Source of the DNA: Pelagophyceae sp. CCMP2097
Taxonomy: Eukaryota; Sar; Pelagophyceae
Assembly: GCA_026770575.1 (NCBI GenBank)
Contig: MU657509.1
Location: 1-12,412, forward strand
Reading direction: 5' to 3'
DNA: 12,412 nucleotides
Made by a program: the position numbers and the translations under genes. The notes beneath the pieces are model-generated. The model ran no database searches. It saw nothing but the letters and a program-made list of their open reading frames with translations, and was not told where the DNA came from. This document shows positions 1 through 7,620 of the stretch, in pieces (the stretch's first letter is position 1; each line of letters opens with the position of its first letter).

Positions 1-387
1 TCGATCTACAGCCTCGCGTCAATGTAAAACTATCGCCGAAAAAACGGCGAAAAAAAAAACGTCAAAAATCGAGAAGGTTACCAGAAATCGGCGCGGGGCC
101 GTTATACAGCCTCTCCTGACAACAATAAAAAAGTTATTATCAACGACAAACAAGTGTTCTCACAAATTAAAAAAAAAACCTTAGATAGTAATATGTGCCG
201 GCCCCTGCGGGGCCCTATGCGCGAACGAGCCGGTAAGTTCAATCATGGCAATCAACGAACAAAAATATACCAGTCTACACTCAATCGATACCTCTTGTTT
301 AGCATTTCACGCGCAAACGCACGGGAAGGATTGAAGGGTACCTCGCGGGATCGTTCTACAGCCTCGCGTCAATGTAAAACTATCGCC
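1..387 (+). repeat. 37-nt direct repeat pair (repeat A)
   Basis: The 37-nt sequence at 1-37 recurs at 351-387 with one mismatch (A/T at the fourth base). The first copy touches the window edge and may be longer. The copies interleave with a second repeat pair (B, 179-216 and 441-478), giving the order A-B-A-B, so the stretch looks like an old unequal tandem duplication. The A-B distance has drifted: 178 nt in the first copy and 90 nt in the second. No protein is supported here. Confidence 0.85.
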
Positions 388-478
388 TTAAAAAAACGTT
401 CTTTCTGAAGTAAAAATTGAAGGGTAGAAGTGGGAAATATCCTTAGATAGTAATAGGCGCCGGCCCCTACGGGGCCCT
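179..478 (+). repeat. 38-nt direct repeat pair (repeat B) with GC hairpin
   Basis: Copies at 179-216 and 441-478 match at 35 of 38 positions. Each ends in a perfect 6-bp stem with a 3-nt loop: GGCCCC-TGC-GGGGCC at 200-214 and GGCCCC-TAC-GGGGCC at 462-476. The loop differs by one base while the stem is kept. The second copy ends about 25 nt past the stop of the nucleolin gene, so on the minus strand it probably lies in that gene's 3' UTR. Confidence 0.85.
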
Positions 479-503
479 GTCGCCGCATGGGCAACTTTTC
501 CCG

Positions 504-2500
504 TTAGAACGTGATCTTGACGCCGCCGGCCGCCCCGCGCGGGATGGCGCCGGACGCCTTCTTCATCACGCCGTCGCCCTTACCTTTGCCCTTGCCTTTG
601 CCGTCTCCTTTGCCCTTGCCCTTACCTTTGCCCTTGCCGCCGTCGCCCTTGCCTTTACCCTTGCCGCCGCCGGGCGTGCCGCCGCCGGGCGCGCGCGGGT
701 TGGCGTAGTCGACTCGGATCTCGCGGCCGCAGACGTCTGCGCCGGCTAAAGCGACGGCGGCGGTGGCCGCGTCTGCGGAATCGAAGTCGAGATGGCCAAA
801 CCCACGGAACTCGCCCGTCTCGCGGTCCGTCGAGAAGCGCACGCCCTCGATGGTGCCGCACGAACCGAACGTTTCGCGGATGGCGTCCTCGGTCACGCTC
901 CAAGACAGATTGCCAAGGAACACGGAAGTCGTCGCCTCCGTGTTCTCCTTCGGCTCCGCCGAATGCGCTTTACGCTCCGCGTCCTGCTTCGCGTACGAGC
1001 CGCGGAGAACCTTGATCCAGCGGCCCGTGTCCCCGAGGTTGGTGCCATCAAGTGCGGTAGCCGCTTCCGCACTTTCAGCCGTGTCAAAGACAACGTGCGC
1101 CGTGCCAGAGGAACGGCCAGTCTCGTCCAGAGGCTGCTCGACGGACTCGACCGTGTACCCGGTGAAGAAGGCCACGATCTCAGACTCGTCGCACTTCCAA
1201 GGAAGGCCCTTAAGGAAGAGCGACCGAGCGGTCGTATCGTCCGTGTCCGCGTCCCACGCCTCCTCAACCTTGCCCTCGACCTTCGACTTCTTCGCCGGCG
1301 GCACACCCGCGTCCAGCTTCCGCTTCGAGCCCGCCGCCGGGGCCTCCTCCTCCTCGTCGTCGTCGGAAGACTCCTCGGCGGCGGCCGTGGCCACCTTCTT
1401 CAGCTTGGCGTCCAGGTTCATCGCCGAGCCACCCTCCTCGTCGTCGTCGTCGGAAGATTCCTCGGCCACAGCCGCCTTCGCGGCAACCGGCTTGGCGGGC
1501 TCGTCGTCGTCGTCCGAATCGTCATCGTCGGAAGACTCAGCGACCACCGCCTTCTTCGCGGCAGCGGCCGGCTTGGCCGGCTCCTCGTCAGAGTCCGAGT
1601 CGTCGTCCGAAGACTCCGCGGCGGCCGGCTTCTTGGCGGCGGCCGCCGGCTTGGCCGGCTCCTCGTCCGAGTCCTCGTCCGAGTCGTCGTCCGAAGACTC
1701 CGCCTTGGCGGCCGGCTTCTTGGCCGCGGCGGCAGGCTTGGCGGGCTCCTCGTCCGAGTCCTCATCCGAGTCGTCGTCGGAAGACTCGGCGGCAGGCGCG
1801 GCCTTCTTGGCAGCGGCGGCCGGCTTCGCGGGCTCCTCGTCCGAGTCCTCGTCCGAGTCCTCGTCCGACGACTCGGCAGCGGGCGCGGCCTTCTTGGCCG
1901 CGGCGGCGGGCTTCGCCGGCTCCTCGTCCGAGTCGTCGTCCGAGTCGTCGTCGGAAGACTCGGCGGCGGGCGCGGCCTTCTTGGCCGCGGCGGCGGGCTT
2001 CGCCGGCTCCTCGTCCGAGTCTTCGTCCGAGTCGTCGTCGGAAGACTCGGCGGCGGGCGCGGCCTTCTTGGCCGCGGCGGCGGGCTTCGCCGGCTCCTCG
2101 TCCGAGTCGTCGTCCGAGTCCTCATCCGAGGATTCGGCGGCGGGCGCGGCCTTCTTGGCGGCCGCGGCGGGCTTGGCGGGCTCCTCGTCCGAGTCGTCGT
2201 CCGAGTCGTCGTCGGAAGACTCGGCGACGACAGGCTTCTTGACGGGCTCCTCTTCCGAGTCGTCGTCCGAAGACTCGTCCGAGTCGTCAGAGTCGACGAC
2301 CGCGGCCTAAGGCACTCCTCGTCGGACAAAGGCGCGGCGTCCCCAAAGGCGTGTCTTCCTTCCTGGGGTGGCGTCCTTCCGGGGCCCGCGTCTGGCTGGG
2401 GCACCCGGGTCACTGGAGATTGGGCACTCACAGCCTTGGCCACCTTGGGCGCCACCTTCGCGGCCTTCTTGGCCACGGCCTCCTTCTTCACGGCGCCCAT
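504..2500 (-). CDS. Nucleolin/gar2-like nucleolar RNA-binding protein
   Basis: Two exons: 2432-2500 (23 codons, MGAVKKEAVAKKAAKV...) and 504-2306. They are separated by a 125-nt intron (2307-2431) with donor GTGAGT, acceptor CTTAG and phase 0. The spliced protein is 623 aa. A Lys/Ala start leads into alternating acidic Ser/Asp/Glu blocks and Ala/Lys/Pro linkers (about residues 24-345). A basic bipartite NLS-like segment lies near 349-366 (SKRKL...AKKSK). RRM1 is at about 385-461 (RNP2 LFLKGL, RNP1-like GTAHVVF). RRM2 is at about 484-559 (RNP2 VFLGNL, RNP1 RGFGHLDF). A Gly-Lys tail (KGKGKGDG-type, about 563-602) occupies the place of the usual RGG domain, and the end is GVKITF. Family knowledge: nucleolins bind pre-rRNA and act in rDNA chromatin and ribosome assembly, and the acidic Ser blocks are CK2 target-like. 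The lack of an in-frame ATG between 1548 and 2306 confirms that the first exon is needed. Confident in the family; the Lys-Gly tail is unusual. Confidence 0.93.
1657..2178 (-). repeat. Six 87-nt coding tandem repeats in nucleolin
   Basis: Unit starts at 1657, 1744, 1831, 1918, 2005 and 2092, exactly 87 nt apart, with a shorter unit from 2179 and degenerate shorter acidic blocks at 1433-1656. Each unit encodes 29 residues: one acidic SSDDDSDDDSDEEP-type block plus an AKPAAAAKKAAPAA-type linker. DNA identity between units is very high, including silent positions, which suggests recent expansion or gene conversion. Acidic/basic alternation of this kind is also typical of Nopp140/SRP40. Confidence 0.95.
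2307..2431 (-). other. Nucleolin intron 1
   Basis: The 125-nt GT-AG intron has donor GCT|GTGAGT and acceptor CCTTAG|GCC. An in-frame TAG sits exactly at the acceptor, so the exon 2 frame cannot be translated without splicing. Confidence 0.88.
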
Positions 2501-2601
2501 GCTGGCGAATAAAGAAGCGCGGGGGGTCGGCGCGCGCGTCGGGGGAGCAACGCTTCGGCTCCGGCGATATCGCTGACGGGGGACTACTTTTCACTTCTTG
2601 G

Positions 2602-2608
2602 TTTTATA
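2602..2608 (-). promoter_or_regulatory. TATA box of the nucleolin gene
   Basis: TATAAAA on the minus strand, about 100 nt upstream of the ATG at 2500. This would put the transcription start near 2575 and leave a 5' UTR of roughly 75 nt. The octamer CGGCGATA occurs on the plus strand on both sides (2562-2569 and 2616-2623). Confidence 0.55.
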
Positions 2609-2714
2609 GTAATATCGGCGATAAGATTCGGCGTCGGGTCGGCGTCCACAGAGTCACAAGATTACATCCACGGCGCTTAAGCACGCCTCCGACGGCCCGT
2701 CGCGCAGCGTTGCG

Positions 2715-3450
2715 TCATTCCATTTTGGACACTTCTGTCTTCGGCGGTGCGGGCGGTTGCTTCGGCGCGGCCGGCGGTTGCGGCGCCACGGATTCGCCGA
2801 CCGGCGGCGGCAGGCCCTTGGCGGGCTTCGCGTCGAGCAGTCGCGGCGGCGCGTCTTCAATTGGAGCGCTTGGAGGCGCAGCGGCGGGGGCGAGTGCCAG
2901 CACGCTCTCCAAGAACAGGAGGTTGTCGTCCGCACAACGCGCTTGAGCGACGTCGTCGTAGGAGATGGCGCGCTGCGCGTTTGTGGATTGGGCCTGGGCG
3001 CTTTTCGCGAGCTTGGCGAGAAACAGTTCCGTCGCTTTGGCGACGAGGATCACCTACGGCGACGCTTTGGGTAACTTCCTTACGACGGCCCTTTGAAGTT
3101 ACCCAAAGCCGCCACCTTGCTCTTTCAACCGCCGAGGCTCCGGGACGCACGGCGTCGTTTGCAACCTGGTTCACATCAGCATCGAGCTTCATTACACGCT
3201 TCACAGCAGCCTTGGGCACCAGAAGAGGCTCGCTCCGAGACACCTACAGGCTCATGTTGCCAACGGCGTGCGCGTGCTGCGGCAACTATAGGCTACGCGC
3301 CTTGCGCGCCGGGCCGTCGTCGTCGTCCGCAGCCGCCGCCGCCAAAGCCGCCGCCGGGCCGCTGTCCTTGGGCGACGCTGCTTCAACGCAGTCTTCGTCC
3401 TTCAGCTTTGCCGCCGCCTCGGTGGTCGGCGCCGGCGGCGGAGCGTCCAT
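2715..3450 (-). CDS. Histone-fold protein, Dpb3/POLE4-CHRAC1-NF-YC type
   Basis: Three exons on the minus strand: 3301-3450 (50 codons), 3151-3243 (31 codons) and 2715-3053, giving 193 aa. Exon 1 is an acidic/Ala-rich tail starting MDAPPPAPTTEAAAK. Exons 2 and 3 join as VKRVMKLDADVNQVANDA|VILVAKATELF, which reads straight through the histone fold (about residues 59-134). It has the ATELF helix-2 signature and an ISYDDVAQ...FLESVL helix-3/C end typical of CHRAC1/POLE4/Dpb3. The C-terminus is Pro/Ala-rich. Family knowledge: such subunits pair with an NF-YB-like partner in DNA polymerase epsilon, CHRAC or the CCAAT factor; which of these applies cannot be told. Intron 2 (3054-3150) is GT-AG with donor GTGCGT. 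Intron 1 (3244-3300, 57 nt) fits only as GC-AG. Exon 1 is less certain than exons 2-3. Confidence 0.85.
3064..3109. repeat. 15-bp perfect inverted repeat inside an intron
   Basis: GCTTTGGGTAACTTC at 3064-3078 pairs exactly with its reverse complement at 3095-3109 across a 16-nt loop. It fills almost half of intron 2 (3054-3150) of the histone-fold gene. A chance 15-bp perfect stem in 97 nt is very unlikely. It could be the remnant of a hairpin or TIR element, or a device that brings donor and acceptor together. Confidence 0.95.
3244..3300 (-). other. Probable GC-AG intron (57 nt)
   Basis: Exon 1 ends ...GCGCGCAAG and the next bases are GCGCGTAGCC; the acceptor is CCTGTAG|GTG. Joining AAG to GTG keeps the histone-fold frame. 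The only nearby GT donor, two bases on (GTAGCC), leaves phase 1 and breaks the frame. GCGCGT differs from the common local donor GTGCGT by one T-to-C change. Confidence 0.5.
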
Positions 3451-3607
3451 CGAGCCGCACCAGCGTGCGCGCGGCGCCGGCGTGGACCTCTTTTGAATTT
3501 CGGCGATATGGGGTCACAACGGCCACAAAAAGCGTCAACGGGAGCAAGATTTCCTTCGGATTCCTGCCGGAATCCTGCGAACAGGAAGCCAGGCGCCCTC
3601 CGCGCCA
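3451..3607. promoter_or_regulatory. Divergent promoter spacer (157 bp)
   Basis: This segment separates the minus-strand ATG of the histone-fold gene (3450) from the plus-strand ATG of the enoyl-reductase gene (3608). It contains TTTCGGCGATATGG (CGGCGATA at 3501-3508), matching the octamer seen twice around the nucleolin TATA box. No TATA box was seen. Confidence 0.5.
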
Positions 3608-5222
3608 ATGGCCTCCATCGCGGCAGCGACGCTGGGGCGGCGTTCTTGCGCGAAGGCCGCGTGGCGTCCCAGAACCGCCGGCGTCTCCCGAGGGCGCACC
3701 GCCCGTGGGGGGAGGAGAAGTGGGGAACAACTTTGTACACGCCTTCTTAGGCCGCGGCATCAACAGCTTAGCCGTGGGCCTGAACCGCGTCCCGGCGATG
3801 CCGCACCTGGTGCAGATCCCGCCGTTTGCGAAAGATAGCGCCGAAGCGTTGCAGTCGCACGAAGTCCTCGTCAAGCTTCTTGCCGTACATGGCGGCGTCG
3901 GTGGTGGCGTAAAGAGACGCGGCCTTCAAGGGGCATGCCTTTGTTCCAGGGACGGACGCGTCGTCGCCACTTGCGCATGCTCTCCGAGGAGAGGTCTATA
4001 GTCTCGGCATTGCTATACGCCTCTCCTCGGAGATTCCTAGACGCCTCGCCTCGGAATTCCTACGCCTCTCTAGGCCCCGTTCGCCAAGAAGATGACCGAG
4101 GCCGTCGGCAAGGTCGCAGAGGACAAGTCCGGCAAGTGCGTTTTCGAAAAGCGGAGGGCGGGAGGGCTCGGTGGATCCTTTGAAGCGAGAGGTCTCGACT
4201 TTCATGCGCTTCTCGGTGAACTCGCGGCGCCCAGGTTCCACCACGGCGACCTCGTCTTCGCGCGGGGCCTCGGCGGCTCGTTGGGCGAGTGGAAGAGCGT
4301 GGCCGTGGCGCCGGCGGCGAAAGCGTGGCGCCTGCCGCCGAATTTGCCGTTGGAGCTCGCTGCACATTTTGCGAAAGCGTGCACAGCGTAAGTCTTGTTC
4401 TGCCGTTGAAGAACCTTGTTCAAAATGTCCTCTTCACGATGCTGTTCACAGCCGTTGAATACGTAGGTACCACCTCGTTTCGTCTGTTCAGAAAGGTGAC
4501 GTGGTCGTCCACACGGGCGCGGAAACCGCTGTTGGCCAATTCGTGGCCCAAATGTGCGCCATGAAAGGCGCGCGCACGGTCTCGTTTATATCGGCGCACC
4601 AGCCGGACCCGGTGGATGCCGTGGACCTGCTGAAGAATCTGGGTTCCACGGTATCTGCCCCAGGGTGCTACTGCGAGACTTTCGGCTTCTTGAACGTCAT
4701 GAAAGGCTTCGACCCACCTCCCGCTTTGCTGTTATTGGACGCGTCAGACCTGGACACGAAGAGCGTCAACGAACTTCTGAAACCTCCGAGTGGTTATACG
4801 GCTACAAAGGCTCTGGTCAAGTTTGCGCACCGCGAGGACAAGCAAGACTCCAACGTCCTCCGCGCCATCCGCAAGGCCATCTCGCCAAACGCAAAGGCGG
4901 TGCAGTACCATGGCTTGGCAGGGGCGCCTCCAATTCTTGGTGCACAAGACTTTGACCTCACCAAGTGGCTCGAGACGGCGCCGGACGCCAAACGCGCGGA
5001 AATGTTCCAGTTCGTCTCAAACGCCTTTGAGGACCAGACCCTGAAAGTGTGGTGCGAGAAATACACGACGGTGAGCCACACCCTCGAAACGACCCAATGT
5101 CCGTCACGTCACCGCTCTACGTCCCCGCTCCACTCCCCAACCAGGCAAAGGCGCGGTACATGCTCGGCGAGCGGTCGTTCCGCCACCCGTTCCGGCAGCC
5201 GCTCTGGCTCGCAGAGCCATGA
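3608..5222 (+). CDS. MECR/ETR1-like enoyl reductase, probably mitochondrial
   Basis: Medium-chain dehydrogenase/reductase related to mitochondrial trans-2-enoyl-CoA/ACP reductase, which catalyses the last step of mitochondrial fatty acid synthesis with NADPH. Exons: about 3608-3704 (Arg/Ala/Ser-rich presequence starting MASIAAATLGRR), about 3772-3884 (ending HEVLVKLLA), 4074-4387 (GDLVFARG...LGEW...LPLELAAHFAKACTA), an unresolved short exon, 4492-5070 (KGDVVVHTGAETAVGQ, the MECR-type nucleotide-binding turn, through YHGLAGAPPILG) and 5145-5222 (ending LWLAEP). Sure junctions: 5071-5144 (GTGAGC...CCAG, phase 0). Good junction: 3885-4073 (phase 0, joining KLLA|APF). The strong donor GTAAGT at 4388 ends exon 3 in phase 2, but exon 5 needs phase 0. 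A 17-codon candidate (4412-4462) does not repair this cleanly. The NPSDIN...Y catalytic segment of MECR is not recognisable, so activity is uncertain. Confidence 0.75.
3980..4034. repeat. 22-bp imperfect inverted repeat in an intron
   Basis: 3980-4001 and 4013-4034 are reverse complements with three mismatches around a perfect 14-bp core, separated by 11 nt. The hairpin lies inside the inferred 189-nt intron 3885-4073 of the enoyl-reductase gene. The right arm is followed by two degenerate partial copies of the same CGCCTCxCCTCGGA-like phrase up to 4072. Confidence 0.85.
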
Positions 5223-5732
5223 CCGCGAAAAGACCCCTCCTCGTATCCCCTCTGTCCCCGCGCGAGCACGCGACGGCCCCGCGACTGCGGCCGGGCCGGC
5301 GCTGCGCAACCTCGACGTCGCACCCCCCTGCGACGCTGCTCGTCCACGACACGCGTCGCGTAAGCCACCCCCCTGCGACGCGTGCTCGACCCGTGGCGTC
5401 CTCCGAGTACCCCCCTAACGTGTTTTTCCCAACCGTGGCTCTCGGTTCGACCGCCCACACGTCTCCGTCGGGTTGTGCGTGGGCCGGGACGGGTGCGAGG
5501 ACAAGTCCGAGTCCGGGACGCGTGCGAGGACGAGTCTCGTGCTCATGCTCTGCAAGTCTCGTGCTCGTGCTCGTCCGCGCCCTGCGACTGCAGGGCCCCC
5601 GTCTGCGTTTGGCAGGCTCGCGTCGACCGACGCGGCCTTCGGCCCGCGCAAGGAGCCGCCCGCCAGCGTGACGGAGACGAATGAGGATGAGAGGAATCAT
5701 TTACAGTCACTCGGGATCCCTACTCAGGACCC
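5223..5732. other. Convergent intergenic spacer with short repeats
   Basis: About 510 nt between two convergent gene ends with no supported exon. It holds a 16-nt direct repeat (CACCCCCCTGCGACGC at 5321-5336 and 5366-5381). It also holds an imperfect 22-nt tandem repeat (5486-5507 and 5515-5536), followed by CTCGTGCTC-type microrepeats to about 5578. The open frames here are low-complexity Arg/Ser/Pro strings and look like composition artefacts. Confidence 0.55.
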
Positions 5733-7579
5733 CTATAATGATAGAGTCTGCGGCCGCTCTCGCGCGGCCATGGAGGCGAGGGGCTTGCCGACGAGCATGT
5801 TGTGCACGTACTTTGCGTACTCGAACCTGCGCAGCCGCACTCGCGCCGCACGGCCGGTCGAAACGTTCCCCCGGGTCGCAACCTCTGCGCAGAAGACGCA
5901 CCGGACGTCGTCGCGGTCGTCGACGCCGGCGCCCTTGAGGAATGCCGCGAATTCGTCGGGCGAGAGGCGCTCCGGCGAGCATTTGCCGCAGAGCAGCTGC
6001 CGTAAAGCCTCGACGGTGATCTAGCGAAGCGCCGTCCGACGCGCGACTCGAGAAACCGAGCGCACAGGGCCCGAGCGCCTCTGTCGCTGGCACGCGGATC
6101 GGACGCCGGCTTTGTGCGGCGCCGGTGCGTTCGGCGTCGTAGATGCCAAAGAGGTCGAGGAGGTCGGGTTCAATGTCGGCTGCACGGTCCAGCTCCTGTC
6201 GGGCGCGTCGCGGCACTTCGACGGCAGCATTTCGACGGCAGCACGTCGCATCGAGCCGAGCGTGGGACGCACATCAATAGCGGCGTCGACGAACTCGTTG
6301 AGCGTGATGGTGTCTACTCCAACGTCTGCTCGTCGCGCGAAGAAGCTGGCGACCACCGCGGTTGTAGCGCGCAGGCCCAGCATCCCCAACGCGCCGCGCA
6401 GCTGCGGCTCCGCCAGCCTACGAGGCCGCGTCCGCGTCTGCCGCATGGGCTGCAGCGCGGGCTGTAGTTTCGCGGGCCTCTCGGCAAGGCGACTACGGCG
6501 CGGTCCATCCTTTCCGGCCGCTGGGGCGTCGCGGGGCTTACGTTTGCGCGTCTCCGGCGTTGGCGTGGAAGATTGCGCGGAGATGTTGCAGCGTCGTCTC
6601 ATCAAGCGCGCGGCCAGACGCCGTGCGCACGCGCGCCGAGCGCTCAAGCACCGCCTAGGCGCAAGCGTGCGAAGACGCCGGGGGACGACGGTTGGAGGGG
6701 CGAGACGCCAAGGACAGGGCCGAAGCCAAAGGCCCGAGGACAACCCTGGGGCAAGGGACGAGGCAAAAGGCCGAGCCCTCGTCCCGGGCCGTCTCCGAGG
6801 CGGTGGGACGATCCTCTGCGGTACGCACGGCGTCGAAGCCTGCGAGCGTCGCGTCGTGTGCGTCTCGCGCGAAACTCCGGCCGCGCAGGCTGTGCTCCGA
6901 CTGGCGCTGCTTCGCGACGAGCGCCGACTGCGGCTGGTCCGCGAGCAGGAGCGGCCGCTGCTCGACGAGGAGCGACTGCAGCGCGGCGGCCATGAGAGAT
7001 ACCGGCTCGGGACCCTGAGAAGGGCCACCATCCGACGGCCCCGGACGGCGGGCTCCGGAAGGCGCCCCCGGAAAGACGGCTGCCGGGCGAGTGGGCCGCC
7101 GTTGACCGGCACGGCAATGCGGCCCAGAAGGCCTCGGGAGGCCTCGGGAGGCCGGCCGGAAGCGCAGCAGAGGTGGGGGCCTCACCGGGCTGGCATCGCG
7201 TCTCACCGGGCTCGGGTCGCGTCGCACTCCGGCGCGCTGCGCTTGCGGGCTCGGGCTCACCGCGCGCGCGCGCTGCGTCGATGCGCCGTCTCCGTCGCTG
7301 TCGAGCCGCCGCCGCGGCCCCATCCGCGCTGATCCGCAGCTCGCACGATTTTCAAATCCTCCAAGGGGCGCCGCAAGATCCCGGCGCCGACGTCGGGCTC
7401 TGCAGAGGTGCTCACGGGCCCAATCTGCACGTTCGGCCTGCCTTGATCAAGTCGCTCTTCGCATAGGTCTTGCTACGAGCAACCCCAAGGAACAGCGCTC
7501 TTAAAGGACGACTTGGACTCGTTCTGCCGGTGAACACCATCACGACCCCGACGCGGGCGATGGGTCGCGAGAGGGACAT
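5733..7579 (-). CDS. Degenerate EF-hand (calmodulin/centrin-like) protein
   Basis: Seven inferred exons on the minus strand: 7544-7579, 7347-7472, 6829-7014, 6542-6654, 6273-6417, 6094-6195 and 5733-6020. All phases agree, giving 331 aa. Donors are GTGATG, GTGCGA, GTGCGT, GTAAGC, GTGCGT and GTGCCA; all acceptors end in AG. The last five exons are solid: T|LAEPQLRGALGMLG, FVDAAID|ELDRAADIEP and RRPIR|ITVEALRQLL read through without a break. Residues 138-317 carry four EF-hand-like helix-loop-helix units (LRAIFHANAGD..., VASFFARRADVGVDTITLNEF, LLDLFGIYDAERTG..., ending FEYAKYV). Canonical Asp/Glu calcium ligands are mostly missing, so most loops probably do not bind calcium. The sequence upstream of 7014 is less certain: exon 7347-7472 (QDLCEERLDQGRPNVQIGPV...) is coherent, but an alternative start at ATG 7323 gives an Arg/Pro-rich N-terminus. 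Precise function unknown. Confidence 0.7.
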
Positions 7580-7620
7580 GTTGCGTCACAAATGAACATT
7601 ACAACACGTTTCGCGGCGAA
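7324..7620. other. Region between the EF-hand and ferredoxin genes
   Basis: If the EF-hand gene starts at ATG 7579, only 41 bp separate it from the ferredoxin stop (7621-7623). The EF-hand promoter would then lie inside the ferredoxin 3' UTR or coding region. If it starts at 7323, this is a roughly 300-bp spacer. A coherent 42-codon exon at 7347-7472, bounded by a TAG acceptor and a GTGCGA donor, favours the first reading. Confidence 0.45.

Larger units (their letters stand above)
1..503. other. AT-richer non-coding stretch
   Basis: No convincing gene. The region has A-tracts (for example around 51-58 and 169-178) and is visibly less GC-rich than the rest of the window. It contains a 6-bp stem with an A6 loop at 33-50 followed by an A-run. 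The only open frame (154-408, plus) starts on GTG and has none of the strong G/C third-position bias of the real exons here. It is best read as the 3' flank of the nucleolin gene made of duplicated repeats. Confidence 0.6.

Noticed and set aside
33..50. Hairpin with A6 loop and A-run, terminator-like
   Set aside because: The window is eukaryotic and on the plus strand the run is A, not T; no transcription unit ends there in a fitting orientation.
154..408. 84-aa plus-strand frame
   Set aside because: Starts on GTG, lies in repeats, has no codon bias and no recognisable protein features.
763..2310. Long plus-strand open frame with Ser/Glu and Ala/Gly repeats (also 792-2576)
   Set aside because: It is the antisense of the nucleolin acidic repeats. 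The 87-nt unit is a multiple of three with no stops in any frame, so all frames stay open.
3735..3995. Minus-strand frame reading MYGKKLDEDFVRLQRFG
   Set aside because: It looks protein-like, but the opposite strand gives HEVLVKLLA|APF in phase with the enoyl-reductase exons, which explains the bias better. No downstream exon was found for the minus reading.
3093..4001. 302-aa plus-strand frame as one protein
   Set aside because: Its first two thirds are antisense to the histone-fold exons; only the part from about 3772 to 3884 is used as an enoyl-reductase exon.
5219..5671. 150-aa plus-strand frame after the enoyl reductase
   Set aside because: Made of short repeats and low-complexity Ser/Arg/Pro, with no splice sites or conserved features linking it to a gene.
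6655..7323. 222-aa minus-strand frame from ATG 7323 as the EF-hand N-terminus
   Set aside because: Kept only as an alternative. Its first 100 residues are Arg/Pro low complexity, while skipping them (7015-7346 as an intron) joins two coherent exons in phase.
6112..7332. 406-aa plus-strand frame
   Set aside because: Antisense of the EF-hand exons; Arg/Ala-rich composition is typical of a shadow frame in GC-rich DNA.
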